From the NCBI GenBank assembly GCA_050012495.1, contig JBEKHB010000008.1, positions 1 through 64,000 of the forward strand: a stretch of 64,000 nt of DNA, in the 5' to 3' direction. Position numbers and translations under genes: made by a program. The DNA is from BOG-1155 sp050012495 (GTDB lineage Bacteria; Desulfobacterota; Syntrophorhabdia; Syntrophorhabdales; WCHB1-27). The notes beneath the pieces are model-generated. The model ran no database searches. It had not been told where the DNA came from and saw only the letters and a list, made by a program, of their open reading frames with translations. Position 1 is the stretch's first letter, and each line of letters begins with the position of its first letter. Of the stretch, positions 33,720 to 42,806 are shown piece by piece.

Positions 33720-35348
33720 ATGGGAGTTGCAAAATATACGAAGGATCAGAAAGGCCGGATCACGGACGTGCTGCTCCAGTCCGGCATCCACGTGAAACCG
33801 GTCTACGGACCCGTTGACCTTGAGCGGATCGGTCTGGCCTACGAGCGGGACCTCGGTGATCCCGGCGAGTACCCCTTTACGAGGGGCATTCACCCGCAGG
33901 GTTACAGAAGCAGGGCCTGGACCACGAGACAGTACACGGGCTTCGGCACGCCCTCTGAAACGAACGAGCGGTTCAAGCTGATGATCGCCCACGGACAGAC
34001 GGGGCTGAACGTCGCCTTCGATCTCCCCACGCAGATGGGGTACGACTCGGATGACCCCATGTCCGAAGGTGAAGTGGGGCGGGTGGGAATGGCGGTCGAT
34101 TCGCTCAGGGATCTAGAGGCAGCCTTCAAGGATATCGACCTCGAAAAGATAGGATCGGGCCTCACCATCAATGCGGTCGCCTCGATTATGCTCGCCATGT
34201 ACCAGGCGATGGCCGAGAAGCTCGGCTACAGCCCGAAGGTAATTTCGGCAACCCCCCAGAACGATATCCTCAAAGAGATGATAGGCAGGGGCGCGTGGAT
34301 TTTTCCCGTTGAGCCCGCGGTAAAGCTGATCGGGGACACCATCGAGTACTCCATGGACGTCCTTCCCCGGACGAACCCGGTGAGCGTCTGCGGCTACCAC
34401 ATCAGGGAATCGGGAGCGACACCCGCGCAGGAGATTGCCTGCGCCATCCTTATCGCCAATGCCTATATCGACAACGTCCTGGCGAGGGGCTTCGACGTAG
34501 ACGCCTTCGTCGGCCGGTTTTCCTTCAATCTCAACGTCTTCGGCAATATCTGGGAGCAGGTGGCGAAGTTCAGGGCGGCCCGTAAGCTCTGGGCAAGAAA
34601 CCTGAAGGAGAAATACGGCGTCAAGAAAGAGTCGAACATGCACCTGAGGGGCCTCTTCGGCGGAGGGGGATACGGCCTCACAAAGGCGCAGCCCGAGAAC
34701 AACATCATGCGCGGCGCTTACTACGCCCTTGCTGCCGCCCTCTCCGGGGCCCAGACCATCGCCCTGTGCAGCTACGATGAGGCCTACACGATCCCCACTC
34801 CCCATTCCGCCATTATATCGCTGCGCACGCTGCAGCTTCTCATGGACGAGATCGGTCTGAGGGATACCGTCGATCCTTTGGCGGGCAGCTACTTTATCGA
34901 GACGCTGACCAAGGAGATGGAACAGAAGATCGAAGAGGAGATGGAGCGGATAGAGCGGGTGGGCGGCATCGTGCAGGCGGTGGCAACCGGCTACGTCCAA
35001 AGGCTCGTGGCCGCACAGGCGTACGAGTTCGAAAAGGGCATCCAGTCGGGCGAGCTTCTCAAGGTGGGGGTCAACATCTATACCGAAGGGGAATCGAAAG
35101 ACGTGGAGCTCCACCCGTACAATGGGGAATCGGCTGCGATGCAGATTGAAGGACTCAAACAGGTGAGGCGGGAACGGCATAACCGGGAGGTCGTGAAGAG
35201 CCTCAATGAACTCGAAACGGCGACCCGGGAGGGCAGGAACGTGATGCCCTTTCTCGTGGACTGCTGCAGGGCCTATGCGACGATCGGGGAAATGACGGCC
35301 ATTTTCAGAAATATTTATGGAGAGTTCGATGAGCCGAGCCTGTTTTAG
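33720..35348 (+). CDS. B12-dependent acyl-CoA mutase catalytic subunit, divergent methylmalonyl-CoA mutase type
   Basis: This 542-residue protein is the TIM-barrel subunit of a coenzyme B12 isomerase. By eye it aligns to Propionibacterium methylmalonyl-CoA mutase with a constant offset of 17: Tyr72, Gln180, Arg190 and His227 match Tyr89, Gln197, Arg207 and His244, so the carboxylate-binding Tyr/Arg pair is kept. The block that normally reads R-T-H-x-Q-T-S-G is RGLFGGGGYGLT at 310-321, so the conserved His328 and Gln330 are missing. It is therefore probably a carbon-skeleton mutase for a carboxyacyl-CoA other than methylmalonyl-CoA. The 2-hydroxyisobutyryl-CoA mutases have Ile where Tyr72 stands, which argues against that activity. 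Confidence 0.9.
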   Translation: MGVAKYTKDQKGRITDVLLQSGIHVKPVYGPVDLERIGLAYERDLGDPGEYPFTRGIHPQGYRSRAWTTRQYTGFGTPSETNERFKLMIAHGQTGLNVAFDLPTQMGYDSDDPMSEGEVGRVGMAVDSLRDLEAAFKDIDLEKIGSGLTINAVASIMLAMYQAMAEKLGYSPKVISATPQNDILKEMIGRGAWIFPVEPAVKLIGDTIEYSMDVLPRTNPVSVCGYHIRESGATPAQEIACAILIANAYIDNVLARGFDVDAFVGRFSFNLNVFGNIWEQVAKFRAARKLWARNLKEKYGVKKESNMHLRGLFGGGGYGLTKAQPENNIMRGAYYALAAALSGAQTIALCSYDEAYTIPTPHSAIISLRTLQLLMDEIGLRDTVDPLAGSYFIETLTKEMEQKIEEEMERIERVGGIVQAVATGYVQRLVAAQAYEFEKGIQSGELLKVGVNIYTEGESKDVELHPYNGESAAMQIEGLKQVRRERHNREVVKSLNELETATREGRNVMPFLVDCCRAYATIGEMTAIFRNIYGEFDEPSLF

Positions 35349-35386
35349 AAGGTGGACGGCCACACCGATGCCGTAGGGGGGTTGAT

Positions 35387-36679
35387 ATGGGGAAGACCTT
35401 TATGCCCGTGCAGAAGACACGGGCGGAGTTAGCTGCTTTTCAGCTCGAAAGACTCAAGTGGACCGTACACCACACATATCACGGCTCGCCCCATTACCGC
35501 CGGAGGTTCGAGGAGGCACACGTGACGCCGGATACGATAAGGACCCTCGATGACCTGAAGCTCCTGCCTTTTACGACGGCCGACGACCTGAAGGCCGGGT
35601 ACCCCTTCCCGCTTCTGAGTGTGCCCCTGGACGACGTAGTGAGGATACACGCATCGAGCGGCACGACGGGAAAACGAAAAGTCCTCGCCTATACGGCCAA
35701 GGATATAGACGACTGGGCGCACTTCTTTGCCCGCTGCTACGAGATGGCCGGCATGAGCTCATCGGACCGCGTCCAGATCTGTGTCGGCTACGGTCTTTGG
35801 ACCGCAGGCGCGGGCTTCCAGAACGGGTGCGAGCGCTTCGGCGCCATGGCGATACCCATCGGTCCGGGGAATCTCGACATGCAGTGTGATCTCCTCGCCG
35901 ATTTCGGCGCCACCGTCCTGTGCTGCACCGCCTCCATGGGGCTCCTCATGGCGGAGGAGGTGGAGAAGAGGGGGATCAGGGAGCGGATCAACCTCAAGAA
36001 GGTGATATTGGGGTCGGAGCGGTCGAGCGAAGCCATGAGGGCCAGGATCAGGGAGCTCCTCGGCGTGGAGCACATATTCGATATTCCGGGGATGACCGAG
36101 CTCTACGGCCCCGGCACCGGCCTCGACTGCGTCTATCACCAGGGTATCCACTATTGGGCGGATTACTACATAGTGGAATTCCTCGACCCCGACACGCTTC
36201 AGCCCGTGCCCGAGGGCGAGATCGGCGAGATGGTCGTGACGACGCTCCGGAAAGAGGCGGCGCCGCTGGTCAGATACCGGACGAGGGACCTCACGAGGGC
36301 GATCCCCGGCACGTGCGCGTGCGGCTCCATCCTGCCGCGCCACGACCGGTTCCTCGGACGCTCGGACGATATGTTCATTTTCAGGGCGGTCAACGTCTAC
36401 CCGGGCCAGATCGACCACGTGCTCTCGGCCATCCCCGGCATAGGGAGTGAGTACCAGGTCCACCTGACGCGGGGCAAGGACGGCAAAGACTACATGGTCG
36501 TAAAGGCGGAAAGGGGCAAGGAATGCCGGGCCGGCGATGACGCGCGGTGCAAGAAGCTCATCGAAGGCGAGGTGAAAAAACAGATCATGGTAAGCTGCGA
36601 AGCCGATATCTGCTGCTACGGAGAGCTGCCGCGCTCCGAGAGGAAGACGAAAAGGGTGTTCGACAAGAGAGACGAGTAA
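35387..36679 (+). CDS. Phenylacetate-CoA ligase family AMP-forming acyl-CoA ligase
   Basis: This 430-residue adenylating enzyme has the PaaK-type phosphate loop HASSGTTGKRKVLAY, the adenine-site IPGMTELYGPG and YRTRDLT with the ribose-binding Asp, and a C-terminal lid domain starting at GRSDDMFIFRAVNVYP. It makes an aryl- or acyl-CoA from ATP, CoA and a carboxylic acid. The short length is normal for PaaK relatives. Its last 42 bp are duplicated 140 bp downstream around a hairpin element. It joins the mutase operon and is followed by a molybdenum hydroxylase trio. Confidence 0.93.
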   Translation: MGKTFMPVQKTRAELAAFQLERLKWTVHHTYHGSPHYRRRFEEAHVTPDTIRTLDDLKLLPFTTADDLKAGYPFPLLSVPLDDVVRIHASSGTTGKRKVLAYTAKDIDDWAHFFARCYEMAGMSSSDRVQICVGYGLWTAGAGFQNGCERFGAMAIPIGPGNLDMQCDLLADFGATVLCCTASMGLLMAEEVEKRGIRERINLKKVILGSERSSEAMRARIRELLGVEHIFDIPGMTELYGPGTGLDCVYHQGIHYWADYYIVEFLDPDTLQPVPEGEIGEMVVTTLRKEAAPLVRYRTRDLTRAIPGTCACGSILPRHDRFLGRSDDMFIFRAVNVYPGQIDHVLSAIPGIGSEYQVHLTRGKDGKDYMVVKAERGKECRAGDDARCKKLIEGEVKKQIMVSCEADICCYGELPRSERKTKRVFDKRDE

Positions 36680-36821
36680 AGCCGGTGAACAGGAGCCGCG
36701 AAGGGTGACCCATCTTTTTTGAGGGGGAGGCTCCGACGGCTCCGCCGGTGGAGGGGGCGACGCGAGCCCCAATTATAGCGAGGAAGACGAAAAGGGTGTT
36801 CGACAAGAGAGACGAGTAAAG
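36640..36821. repeat. 42-bp direct repeat flanking a 98-bp hairpin element
   Basis: The last 41 bp of the CoA ligase gene plus one base (36640-36681) recur exactly at 36780-36821. The 98 bp between them carry a hairpin element (36714-36778) that has a relative at 38321-38384. The second repeat copy lies just before the ribosome-binding site of the FAD subunit gene. It looks like insertion of a small element with duplication of the target. Confidence 0.85.
36714..36778. repeat. REP-like double-hairpin element, copy 1
   Basis: A T-rich start and GAGGGGGAGGCTCC lead into a stem (CTCCGACGGC/GCCGGTGGAG) and then a second stem GGGGC-GACGCGA-GCCCC. Copy 2 at 38321 keeps the flanks and both stems but has a different first-stem sequence. 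Structure is conserved where sequence is not. Confidence 0.7.
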
Positions 36822-36834
36822 GAGAGGAGGCACT

Positions 36835-37797
36835 ATGTTCCGGTACGAGTACTATAGGCCCGCTGCCATCCAGGAAGCCCTCGGCCTCATGGAGCGGTTC
36901 AACGGGGACGCGGTCTACATTGCGGGCGGAACCGATGTGATGGTGCTGATGAGACAGAAGAAGCTGAGGCCCAAAGCGCTCATATCCCTGAGAAACATAA
37001 AGGAGCTTTCGCGCAAGGAAGAGCTTACCATCGGCGCGGGGGTGACCCACAGGGAGATCCAGCAGGACGACGCGATAAGAACGCGCTTTTCCGCGCTCCA
37101 CGACGCGGTCTGTCGCCTGGGCTCGACCCAGATCAGGAACGTGGCGACCATCGGGGGCAACATCTGCAATGCAGCCCCTTCAGCAGATACGGCATGCCCC
37201 CTCCTCGTCCTCGACGCGGAGGCGGTGCTCGTGGGGACCGAAGGCGAAAGGCGCATCCCTCTGGACGACTTCTTTGTCGCACCCGGCAAGACGCTCCTTC
37301 AAGGGGGCGAGATCCTCAAAGAGTTCACGGTGCCCGGTCTTACCGGGAATACGGGATCGGCCTACATAAAACATACGAGAAGAAATGCCATGGACCTGCC
37401 CATCATCGGCATCGGTGTACGGGTGACCGTGAACAGGAACGACCTGCGGTGCAGGGATATCATCTGCGCGACGGCGCGCTCATCGGAGCTGCTCACCCAT
37501 TTCGCCGACGAGGAGCTCAGGTGCGAGGATATACGGATAGCCATGGGAGTGGTAGCTCCCCGCCCTATCAGGGCGAGGGCAGCCGAAGCCGCACTTAAAG
37601 GCCGGGTCATATCGGGTGAGACCGTCGCCCTGGCAGCGGAAGTCGCCGCGTCCGAGTCCAGCCCGAGGGACAGTGTAAGGGGCGAGGCGTGGTACCGCAG
37701 GGAGATGGTGCGGGTGCTCGTCCAGAGGGCCATCATGAAGTCGATCGATCGGGTCCTTCGCCCGGATGAGCTGGTCTATCCGGACCGGCTCTGGTAA
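36835..37797 (+). CDS. Molybdenum hydroxylase FAD subunit (no [4Fe-4S] insert)
   Basis: This 320-residue protein has the FAD motif YIAGGTDVMVLM and TIGGNICNAAPSADTACPLLVLDAE, the standard sequence of CoxM/xanthine dehydrogenase FAD subunits. It lacks the cysteine-rich HcrB loop found in the other two FAD subunits of this window, so it should pass electrons to NAD or an acceptor in the usual oxidative direction. A GGAGAGGAGG box precedes the ATG. It is followed by the small and large subunits. Confidence 0.94.
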   Translation: MFRYEYYRPAAIQEALGLMERFNGDAVYIAGGTDVMVLMRQKKLRPKALISLRNIKELSRKEELTIGAGVTHREIQQDDAIRTRFSALHDAVCRLGSTQIRNVATIGGNICNAAPSADTACPLLVLDAEAVLVGTEGERRIPLDDFFVAPGKTLLQGGEILKEFTVPGLTGNTGSAYIKHTRRNAMDLPIIGIGVRVTVNRNDLRCRDIICATARSSELLTHFADEELRCEDIRIAMGVVAPRPIRARAAEAALKGRVISGETVALAAEVAASESSPRDSVRGEAWYRREMVRVLVQRAIMKSIDRVLRPDELVYPDRLW

Positions 37798-37807
37798 GGA
37801 GGGAGAA

Positions 37808-38278
37808 ATGAGGGAAGAATTGTCATTCGTGCTTAACGGCGAGGAGGTGCTGGTGGAGGCGGAGCCCCACTGGACCCTGCTCTATCTGTTGCGCGAGGTA
37901 CTTGAGCTGAAGGGCTCGAAGGAAGGCTGCGGTTACGGGGAGTGCGGCGCCTGTACGGTCGTCATAGACGGGAAGGCGGTCAATTCGTGTATCTTTCCCG
38001 TCATGGAAGCGCAAGGCAGAAGCGTGGTCACCATCGAGGGCATCCTGCCTAAGGACGGCTCCCTCCACCCCCTCCAGCAGTCCTTTGTCGACCACGGGGC
38101 CGTGCAGTGCGGTTTCTGTTCCCCCGGCATGATCATGTCCGCTTACGGCTTGCTCCGGGAGAAGACCGACCCGACGGACGAGGAGATCAAGGAGAGTATA
38201 GAAGGGAACCTGTGCCGGTGCACCGGGTATGTCAAGATCATCGAAGCGATACGATCGGTATTGCCAAAAGTTTTATGA
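37808..38278 (+). CDS. Molybdenum hydroxylase [2Fe-2S] subunit
   Basis: This 156-residue protein carries both [2Fe-2S] domains of the family: CGYGECGACTV with a later SC, and CGFCSPGM followed by NLCRCTGY. I use the ATG at 37808, which follows AAGGAGGGAGAA immediately after the FAD subunit stop; a 14-codon longer frame overlaps that gene and lacks a ribosome-binding site. It is the electron bridge of the complex. Confidence 0.95.
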   Translation: MREELSFVLNGEEVLVEAEPHWTLLYLLREVLELKGSKEGCGYGECGACTVVIDGKAVNSCIFPVMEAQGRSVVTIEGILPKDGSLHPLQQSFVDHGAVQCGFCSPGMIMSAYGLLREKTDPTDEEIKESIEGNLCRCTGYVKIIEAIRSVLPKVL

Positions 38279-38320
38279 AAAGGCAAGAGGTGAACATGAA
38301 ACGTCAATTGCGCCTGGCCC

Positions 38321-38384
38321 TTTTTATGAGGGGGTGGCTCCATGAGCTTGCTCATGGAGGGGGCGACGCTAGCCCCGATAATTG
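38321..38384. repeat. REP-like double-hairpin element, copy 2
   Basis: This copy lies between the [2Fe-2S] and molybdenum subunit genes. It has a perfect 10-bp stem (CTCCATGAGC, TT loop, GCTCATGGAG) followed by GGGGC-GACGCTA-GCCCC. Its flanks match copy 1 at 36714. No direct repeat of neighbouring sequence is evident here. Confidence 0.7.
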
Positions 38385-38408
38385 CTCGGCCGCGAAGGGG
38401 GAGTGAAC

Positions 38409-40706
38409 ATGGAGCTGACCGCCGTAGGAAAAAGGATCGCGAAGAAGGATGCCCCTTCCAAGGTGACGGGGAGCGCCGCGTTCATCCAGGACGTAGCCCT
38501 GCCGGGGATGCTCTGTGGCAAGATCCTGTACAGCAGGTATCCCCATGCGCGGATAACGCACATCGACACGACGAAGGCTTCGATGCTCGCGGGCGTCAAG
38601 GCGGTCCTCACGGGGGCTGCCGTCCCTCCCTTTGCCTTCGGCGTGTATAAGGACAATCCACCGCTCAAGACGGGTAAGGTCTGTTCCCTCAGGGATGAAG
38701 TGGCGGCGGTGGCCGCTAGTGATCCGGACATCGCGGAGGCGGCCCTCGACCTGATAGAGGTGGAGTACGAGGAGCTGCCCGCCGTGTTCGATCCTCTCGA
38801 GGCAATGAAGGAGGGTGCCCCTCTCATCCATGAAGGCCACGTGGGGGGTAAGGAGAAGAAACCGACGAACGTGCTCAATATGCCCTGGAGGCTCGTGGCG
38901 GGCGACGTGGAGGCCGCCAAAAAAGAGGCGGCCTTCGTCGTGGAGGGCACATTCAGGACGCAGTGGGTGACGCACTGCTGTCTGGGCACCAGCGGCTGCA
39001 TCGCTCAGTTCGATGCGGCGAACAACCTGACCGTCTACAGCAACACCCAGATCCCCTATCTGGCCCAGAAGGACTTTATCGAAGCTCTGGGCGCCTTCGG
39101 TCTGAAGAACAGGAAGGTGAGGATCATACAGAGCGTGATAGGCGGTGGTTTCGGGAGCAAGCTCGACACCTACGCGTACGAGTACATCGCGATCCTCCTC
39201 GCCATGCGGACGAGACGACCGGTGAAGATCGTCTTCACGAGGGAAGAGGAGTTCTTCGCCACGTCGCCGAGGCAGTGCACGATCACGCGGATCTCGCAAG
39301 GATGCACGAAAGAGGGGAAGCTCCTCTTCAGGGAGATGGAGATGATCCTCGACAACGGCGCCTATACGTCCTGGGGCGCCACGACCCCGTCGGTGATGAT
39401 GCTGCCCATATCGTCCCTCTATAAGGTGGCGAACGTCAAATACACCGCAAAGTGCGTCTACACGAACAACACTTACAGCCAGGCCATGAGGGGCTACGGA
39501 AACCCGCAGGCGACCTTTGCCATAGAGTCCTCCATCGAAGAGCTGGCGGAGGCCGCGGGTATCGATCCCTACGAGTTCAGGCTGATCAACGCGAATGAGC
39601 CCGGAGAGACGACCCCGCAGCGTTTCAAGGTGACCACCTGCGGCATGAAGGAGTGCATGGCAGAGGTGAAGGGCAGGCTCGGCTGGAATGGAAAACGGCG
39701 CGAGAAGAGCGGCCGCGGGTTCGGCATGGCCACCCTCGTGCACGTGGGCGGCGGCGCCCGCGTCTATAAATCCGACGGCTGCGGTACGATTATCAAGGTC
39801 GATGACTTCGGAAAGGTCGATGTCTTCACGGGTTCCTCCGACATCGGGCAGGGCTCCGAAACGGTCATTGCCCAGATCGTCGCAGAAGTCCTCGGGATCC
39901 CCGTAGACGACATCAACGTCATCAACAACGATACCGACGTCTGCCCCTGGGATGTGGGCGCCCACGCGAGCCGGACCACCTTTGTCGCGGGCAATTCGGC
40001 CCTCGGGGCGGCCAGGGAGATCCGCCGGCAGATCCTCGAGGCGGCCGGTTTGGCCCTCGGCGAGGACCCGTCCGGGCTCGACATCAAATCGGGCGTTGTA
40101 GTCGCGCGGCACAATAACGACAAGAATATAGCCCTCGGGAAGGTCCTGAGGAACACGCACTATATGCCCGGCGGAAAGATGCTCATGGCCGAATACTTCT
40201 ACGATCCGCCCAATGAGAACTTCGACCGCGAGTTCAAAGGCAACCTTTCGGTCACCTACGCCTACGGCGCCCATGGGGTAGAGGTAGAGGTCGACAAAGA
40301 GACGGGCCAGGTGCGGATCATCAACTACGTGGCGGCCCACGACGTGGGCAGGGCCCTCAACCCCATGCTCCTGGAGGGACAGATATCGGGCGGCGGCGTG
40401 ATGGGTCTCGGTTACGCGCTCACGGAAAACATGATCTATCGGGACGGCAAGTTGATGAACGCGAACTACCTGGACTACAAGATGCTCACCGCAAAGGATA
40501 TACCCCCCATGCAGGCGGTGATCGTCGAGACGGACGAGCAGGACGGCCCCTACGGCGCAAAAGGGATCGGCGAGCCCGGTCTCGTGCCGACGGCGCCCGC
40601 CATCGCGAACGCCATCTACGATGCGGTGGGGGTGAGGATACGGGACCTGCCCATTACCGCGGAGAAAGTCCTCGCCGCGCTGAAGGCGCGGGAAAAGGAG
40701 ACATAG
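38409..40706 (+). CDS. Molybdenum hydroxylase large (molybdopterin-binding) subunit
   Basis: This 765-residue catalytic subunit has the loops VIGGGFGSKLDTYAYE and RGYGNPQATFAIE, GQGSETVIAQI, and the active-site block GPYGAKGIGEPG with the catalytic glutamate, all as in active xanthine dehydrogenase-family enzymes. It would hydroxylate a heteroaromatic ring or an aldehyde using water. The ATG at 38409 follows AAGGGGGAG just after the repeat element. HyuA/HyuB genes follow at once, so a cyclic amide product could be opened next; this is inference. Confidence 0.94.
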   Translation: MELTAVGKRIAKKDAPSKVTGSAAFIQDVALPGMLCGKILYSRYPHARITHIDTTKASMLAGVKAVLTGAAVPPFAFGVYKDNPPLKTGKVCSLRDEVAAVAASDPDIAEAALDLIEVEYEELPAVFDPLEAMKEGAPLIHEGHVGGKEKKPTNVLNMPWRLVAGDVEAAKKEAAFVVEGTFRTQWVTHCCLGTSGCIAQFDAANNLTVYSNTQIPYLAQKDFIEALGAFGLKNRKVRIIQSVIGGGFGSKLDTYAYEYIAILLAMRTRRPVKIVFTREEEFFATSPRQCTITRISQGCTKEGKLLFREMEMILDNGAYTSWGATTPSVMMLPISSLYKVANVKYTAKCVYTNNTYSQAMRGYGNPQATFAIESSIEELAEAAGIDPYEFRLINANEPGETTPQRFKVTTCGMKECMAEVKGRLGWNGKRREKSGRGFGMATLVHVGGGARVYKSDGCGTIIKVDDFGKVDVFTGSSDIGQGSETVIAQIVAEVLGIPVDDINVINNDTDVCPWDVGAHASRTTFVAGNSALGAAREIRRQILEAAGLALGEDPSGLDIKSGVVVARHNNDKNIALGKVLRNTHYMPGGKMLMAEYFYDPPNENFDREFKGNLSVTYAYGAHGVEVEVDKETGQVRIINYVAAHDVGRALNPMLLEGQISGGGVMGLGYALTENMIYRDGKLMNANYLDYKMLTAKDIPPMQAVIVETDEQDGPYGAKGIGEPGLVPTAPAIANAIYDAVGVRIRDLPITAEKVLAALKAREKET

Positions 40707-40707
40707 C

Positions 40708-42804
40708 ATGGAGGAAAAGTACTACCGCCTGGGCTGCGACATCGGGGGGACTTTCACCGATTTTGTCCTGTTGGACGATAAAACGGGGCAGATGAAGACC
40801 GGCAAGTGTCTCACGACGCCCAGAGACCCTTCCGATGCCGTGGAGCTGGGCATCAGGACGCTTGAGGCCGTCACCCCGGGGTTCGTGCCGAAGCTCCACG
40901 AGCTGATTCACGGCACCACGCTGGTAATCAACGCCATCATCGAGAGAAAGGGCGCCAGGACTGCCCTCATCACCACAAAGGGCTTCAGGGACGTCCTGGA
41001 GATCGGGAGGGAGATGCGGTATGCCCCTTACGATATCCGCGCCGAATTCCCCAAGCCCCTGATACCGAGGCGGTACCGGTTCGAAGTCGATGAGAGGGTC
41101 AGGAGTGACGGGACCGTCATCCGCCCCCTCGACCCTGAAGAGGCAAGGCGCATCGTGGCTGCACTACCCGAAATGGGCATCGAGTCGGTTGCCGTCTGCC
41201 TGCTCAACTCCTTCGAGAATCCCGCCCATGAGCTGATGCTTCGGGAGATCATCGAGAACGAGGCGCCCGGCATACCGGTCTCCATCTCATACCACGTGCT
41301 GCCCCAGATAAAGGAGTATGAAAGGACGAGCACCACGGCCACCAATGCCTATGTGAAACCCCTCACCGAAAGATACCTGTCGAAGCTTGCCGGAAGGCTC
41401 GATTCACTCGGTTTCAAAGGAAAACTCTTTATCATGCTCTCAAGCGGCGGTGTGACCTCTGTTGAAACCGCTGCCCAGTTTCCGGTGAGGATTATCGAGT
41501 CCGGTCCGACCGCTGCGGTTATAGCCGGCCAGTACTATGGCAAACACTTCGCTATCTCCGAAATGTTCTGCTTCGACATGGGCGGCACGACCGCCAAATC
41601 GTGTCTGATCCAGAAGGGGGTCGCCGGTGTCGTCCCTACCTTCGAGGTAGGCCGTGTGCAGAGGTTCATGAAAGGGAGCGGGCTTACCATCCAGGTGCCT
41701 GTCGTCGATCTGATGGAGATAGGCGCGGGCGGCGGCAGCATCGCAAAGGTGAGCAGGATGGGCACGCTCCAGGTGGGCCCGGAGAGCTCGGGCGCGGAAC
41801 CCGGACCTCTCTGCTACGGCAGGGGAGGGACCGACCCGTGCGTTACCGACGCCGACCTGCTTTTGGGGTACCTCGATGAGAACTACTTCCTCGGGGGAGA
41901 GATGCGGCTTGACAGGGAGGCAGCGCGACGTGGGATTGAGGAGCGGATTGCCGGGCCCCTCGGGGTCTCCTACGAGCAGGCTATCTGGGGTATCCATGAC
42001 CTCATTAACGAGACCATGGCGGGGGCGGCGAAAACACACATCGCGGAAAAGGGGGGCAATCCGCGGATCGTCACCATCGCCGCCTTTGGCGGGGCAGGCC
42101 CCGTTCACGCGTATGGTCTTGCCAGGAAGCTGGGCGCCCCCCGCTTGCTTGTCCCGCCCAACGCGGGCGTCGGCTCGGCCCTTGGCTTCTTCACCGCCCC
42201 CCGGGCCTTCGATCTCCTCAGGAGCCATAAGGTCTCCCTGACGAAGGCCCGTTTCGAGGAAATAGAGCGGATCTTCACCGCCCTGGAAGAAGAGGCCGGC
42301 AAAACACTCAAGAAAGACGGCACAGGGGAATCGATCCGTTTCGAGAGGTCTCTCGACATGCGTTTCGTGGGACAGGGCGCGGAAACGAGCGTGCCCATTT
42401 CAGGCGGTCCATTCTCGAAGATCGAAAAGGGGGAGATTCGCCGCTCCTTTGATGACGTCTACAAGAGGCTGTACGGAAGGACCTACCCCGATTCCGAGGT
42501 GGAGTTCATCAATTTCAAGGTGAGGGCCAGCCTCCCTGAAAAGCTCCTGCAATTACCGCGATTGGAAAAAAAGCAGGGGCAGACCCTGGAGGAGGCGGCA
42601 AAAGGGAGACGGAACGCTTACTCCCCCATCGCGAGGGACTTTATTCCCCACATGGTGTACGATCGCTACAAATTATTTCCGGACGCGGCTTTTCGCGGTC
42701 CCGCCATCATCGAAGAGAAGGAATCGACCCTCATTGTGGGGGAGGACACCCTCGTGCGGACGGACGAGTTCGGATTCCTGTGGGTTGATCTCAAGGAGGC
42801 GTGA
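40708..42804 (+). CDS. Hydantoinase/oxoprolinase family protein, subunit A
   Basis: This 698-residue protein has the sugar-kinase-like ATP fold of HyuA/acetone carboxylase beta: the phosphate loop CDIGGTFTDFVLLD near the start, IHGTTLVINAIIERKGA, MLSSGGVTS, CFDMGGTTAKSCLI and AFGGAGPVHA. Members use ATP to open a hydantoin or oxoproline ring or to activate a ketone for carboxylation. Its ATG follows the molybdenum subunit stop by one base. The partner HyuB gene overlaps its end or lies next to it. The substrate is not evident. Confidence 0.93.
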   Translation: MEEKYYRLGCDIGGTFTDFVLLDDKTGQMKTGKCLTTPRDPSDAVELGIRTLEAVTPGFVPKLHELIHGTTLVINAIIERKGARTALITTKGFRDVLEIGREMRYAPYDIRAEFPKPLIPRRYRFEVDERVRSDGTVIRPLDPEEARRIVAALPEMGIESVAVCLLNSFENPAHELMLREIIENEAPGIPVSISYHVLPQIKEYERTSTTATNAYVKPLTERYLSKLAGRLDSLGFKGKLFIMLSSGGVTSVETAAQFPVRIIESGPTAAVIAGQYYGKHFAISEMFCFDMGGTTAKSCLIQKGVAGVVPTFEVGRVQRFMKGSGLTIQVPVVDLMEIGAGGGSIAKVSRMGTLQVGPESSGAEPGPLCYGRGGTDPCVTDADLLLGYLDENYFLGGEMRLDREAARRGIEERIAGPLGVSYEQAIWGIHDLINETMAGAAKTHIAEKGGNPRIVTIAAFGGAGPVHAYGLARKLGAPRLLVPPNAGVGSALGFFTAPRAFDLLRSHKVSLTKARFEEIERIFTALEEEAGKTLKKDGTGESIRFERSLDMRFVGQGAETSVPISGGPFSKIEKGEIRRSFDDVYKRLYGRTYPDSEVEFINFKVRASLPEKLLQLPRLEKKQGQTLEEAAKGRRNAYSPIARDFIPHMVYDRYKLFPDAAFRGPAIIEEKESTLIVGEDTLVRTDEFGFLWVDLKEA

Positions 42805-42806
42805 AA

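Noticed and set aside
33720..35348. Assignment as 2-hydroxyisobutyryl-CoA mutase
   Set aside because: That enzyme has Ile in place of the active-site Tyr; here Tyr72 and Arg190 are present as in carboxyacyl-CoA mutases.
38352..40709. A 785-codon open frame on the - strand opposite the molybdenum subunit at 38409
   Set aside because: Shadow frame without motifs; the + strand gene has all catalytic blocks.
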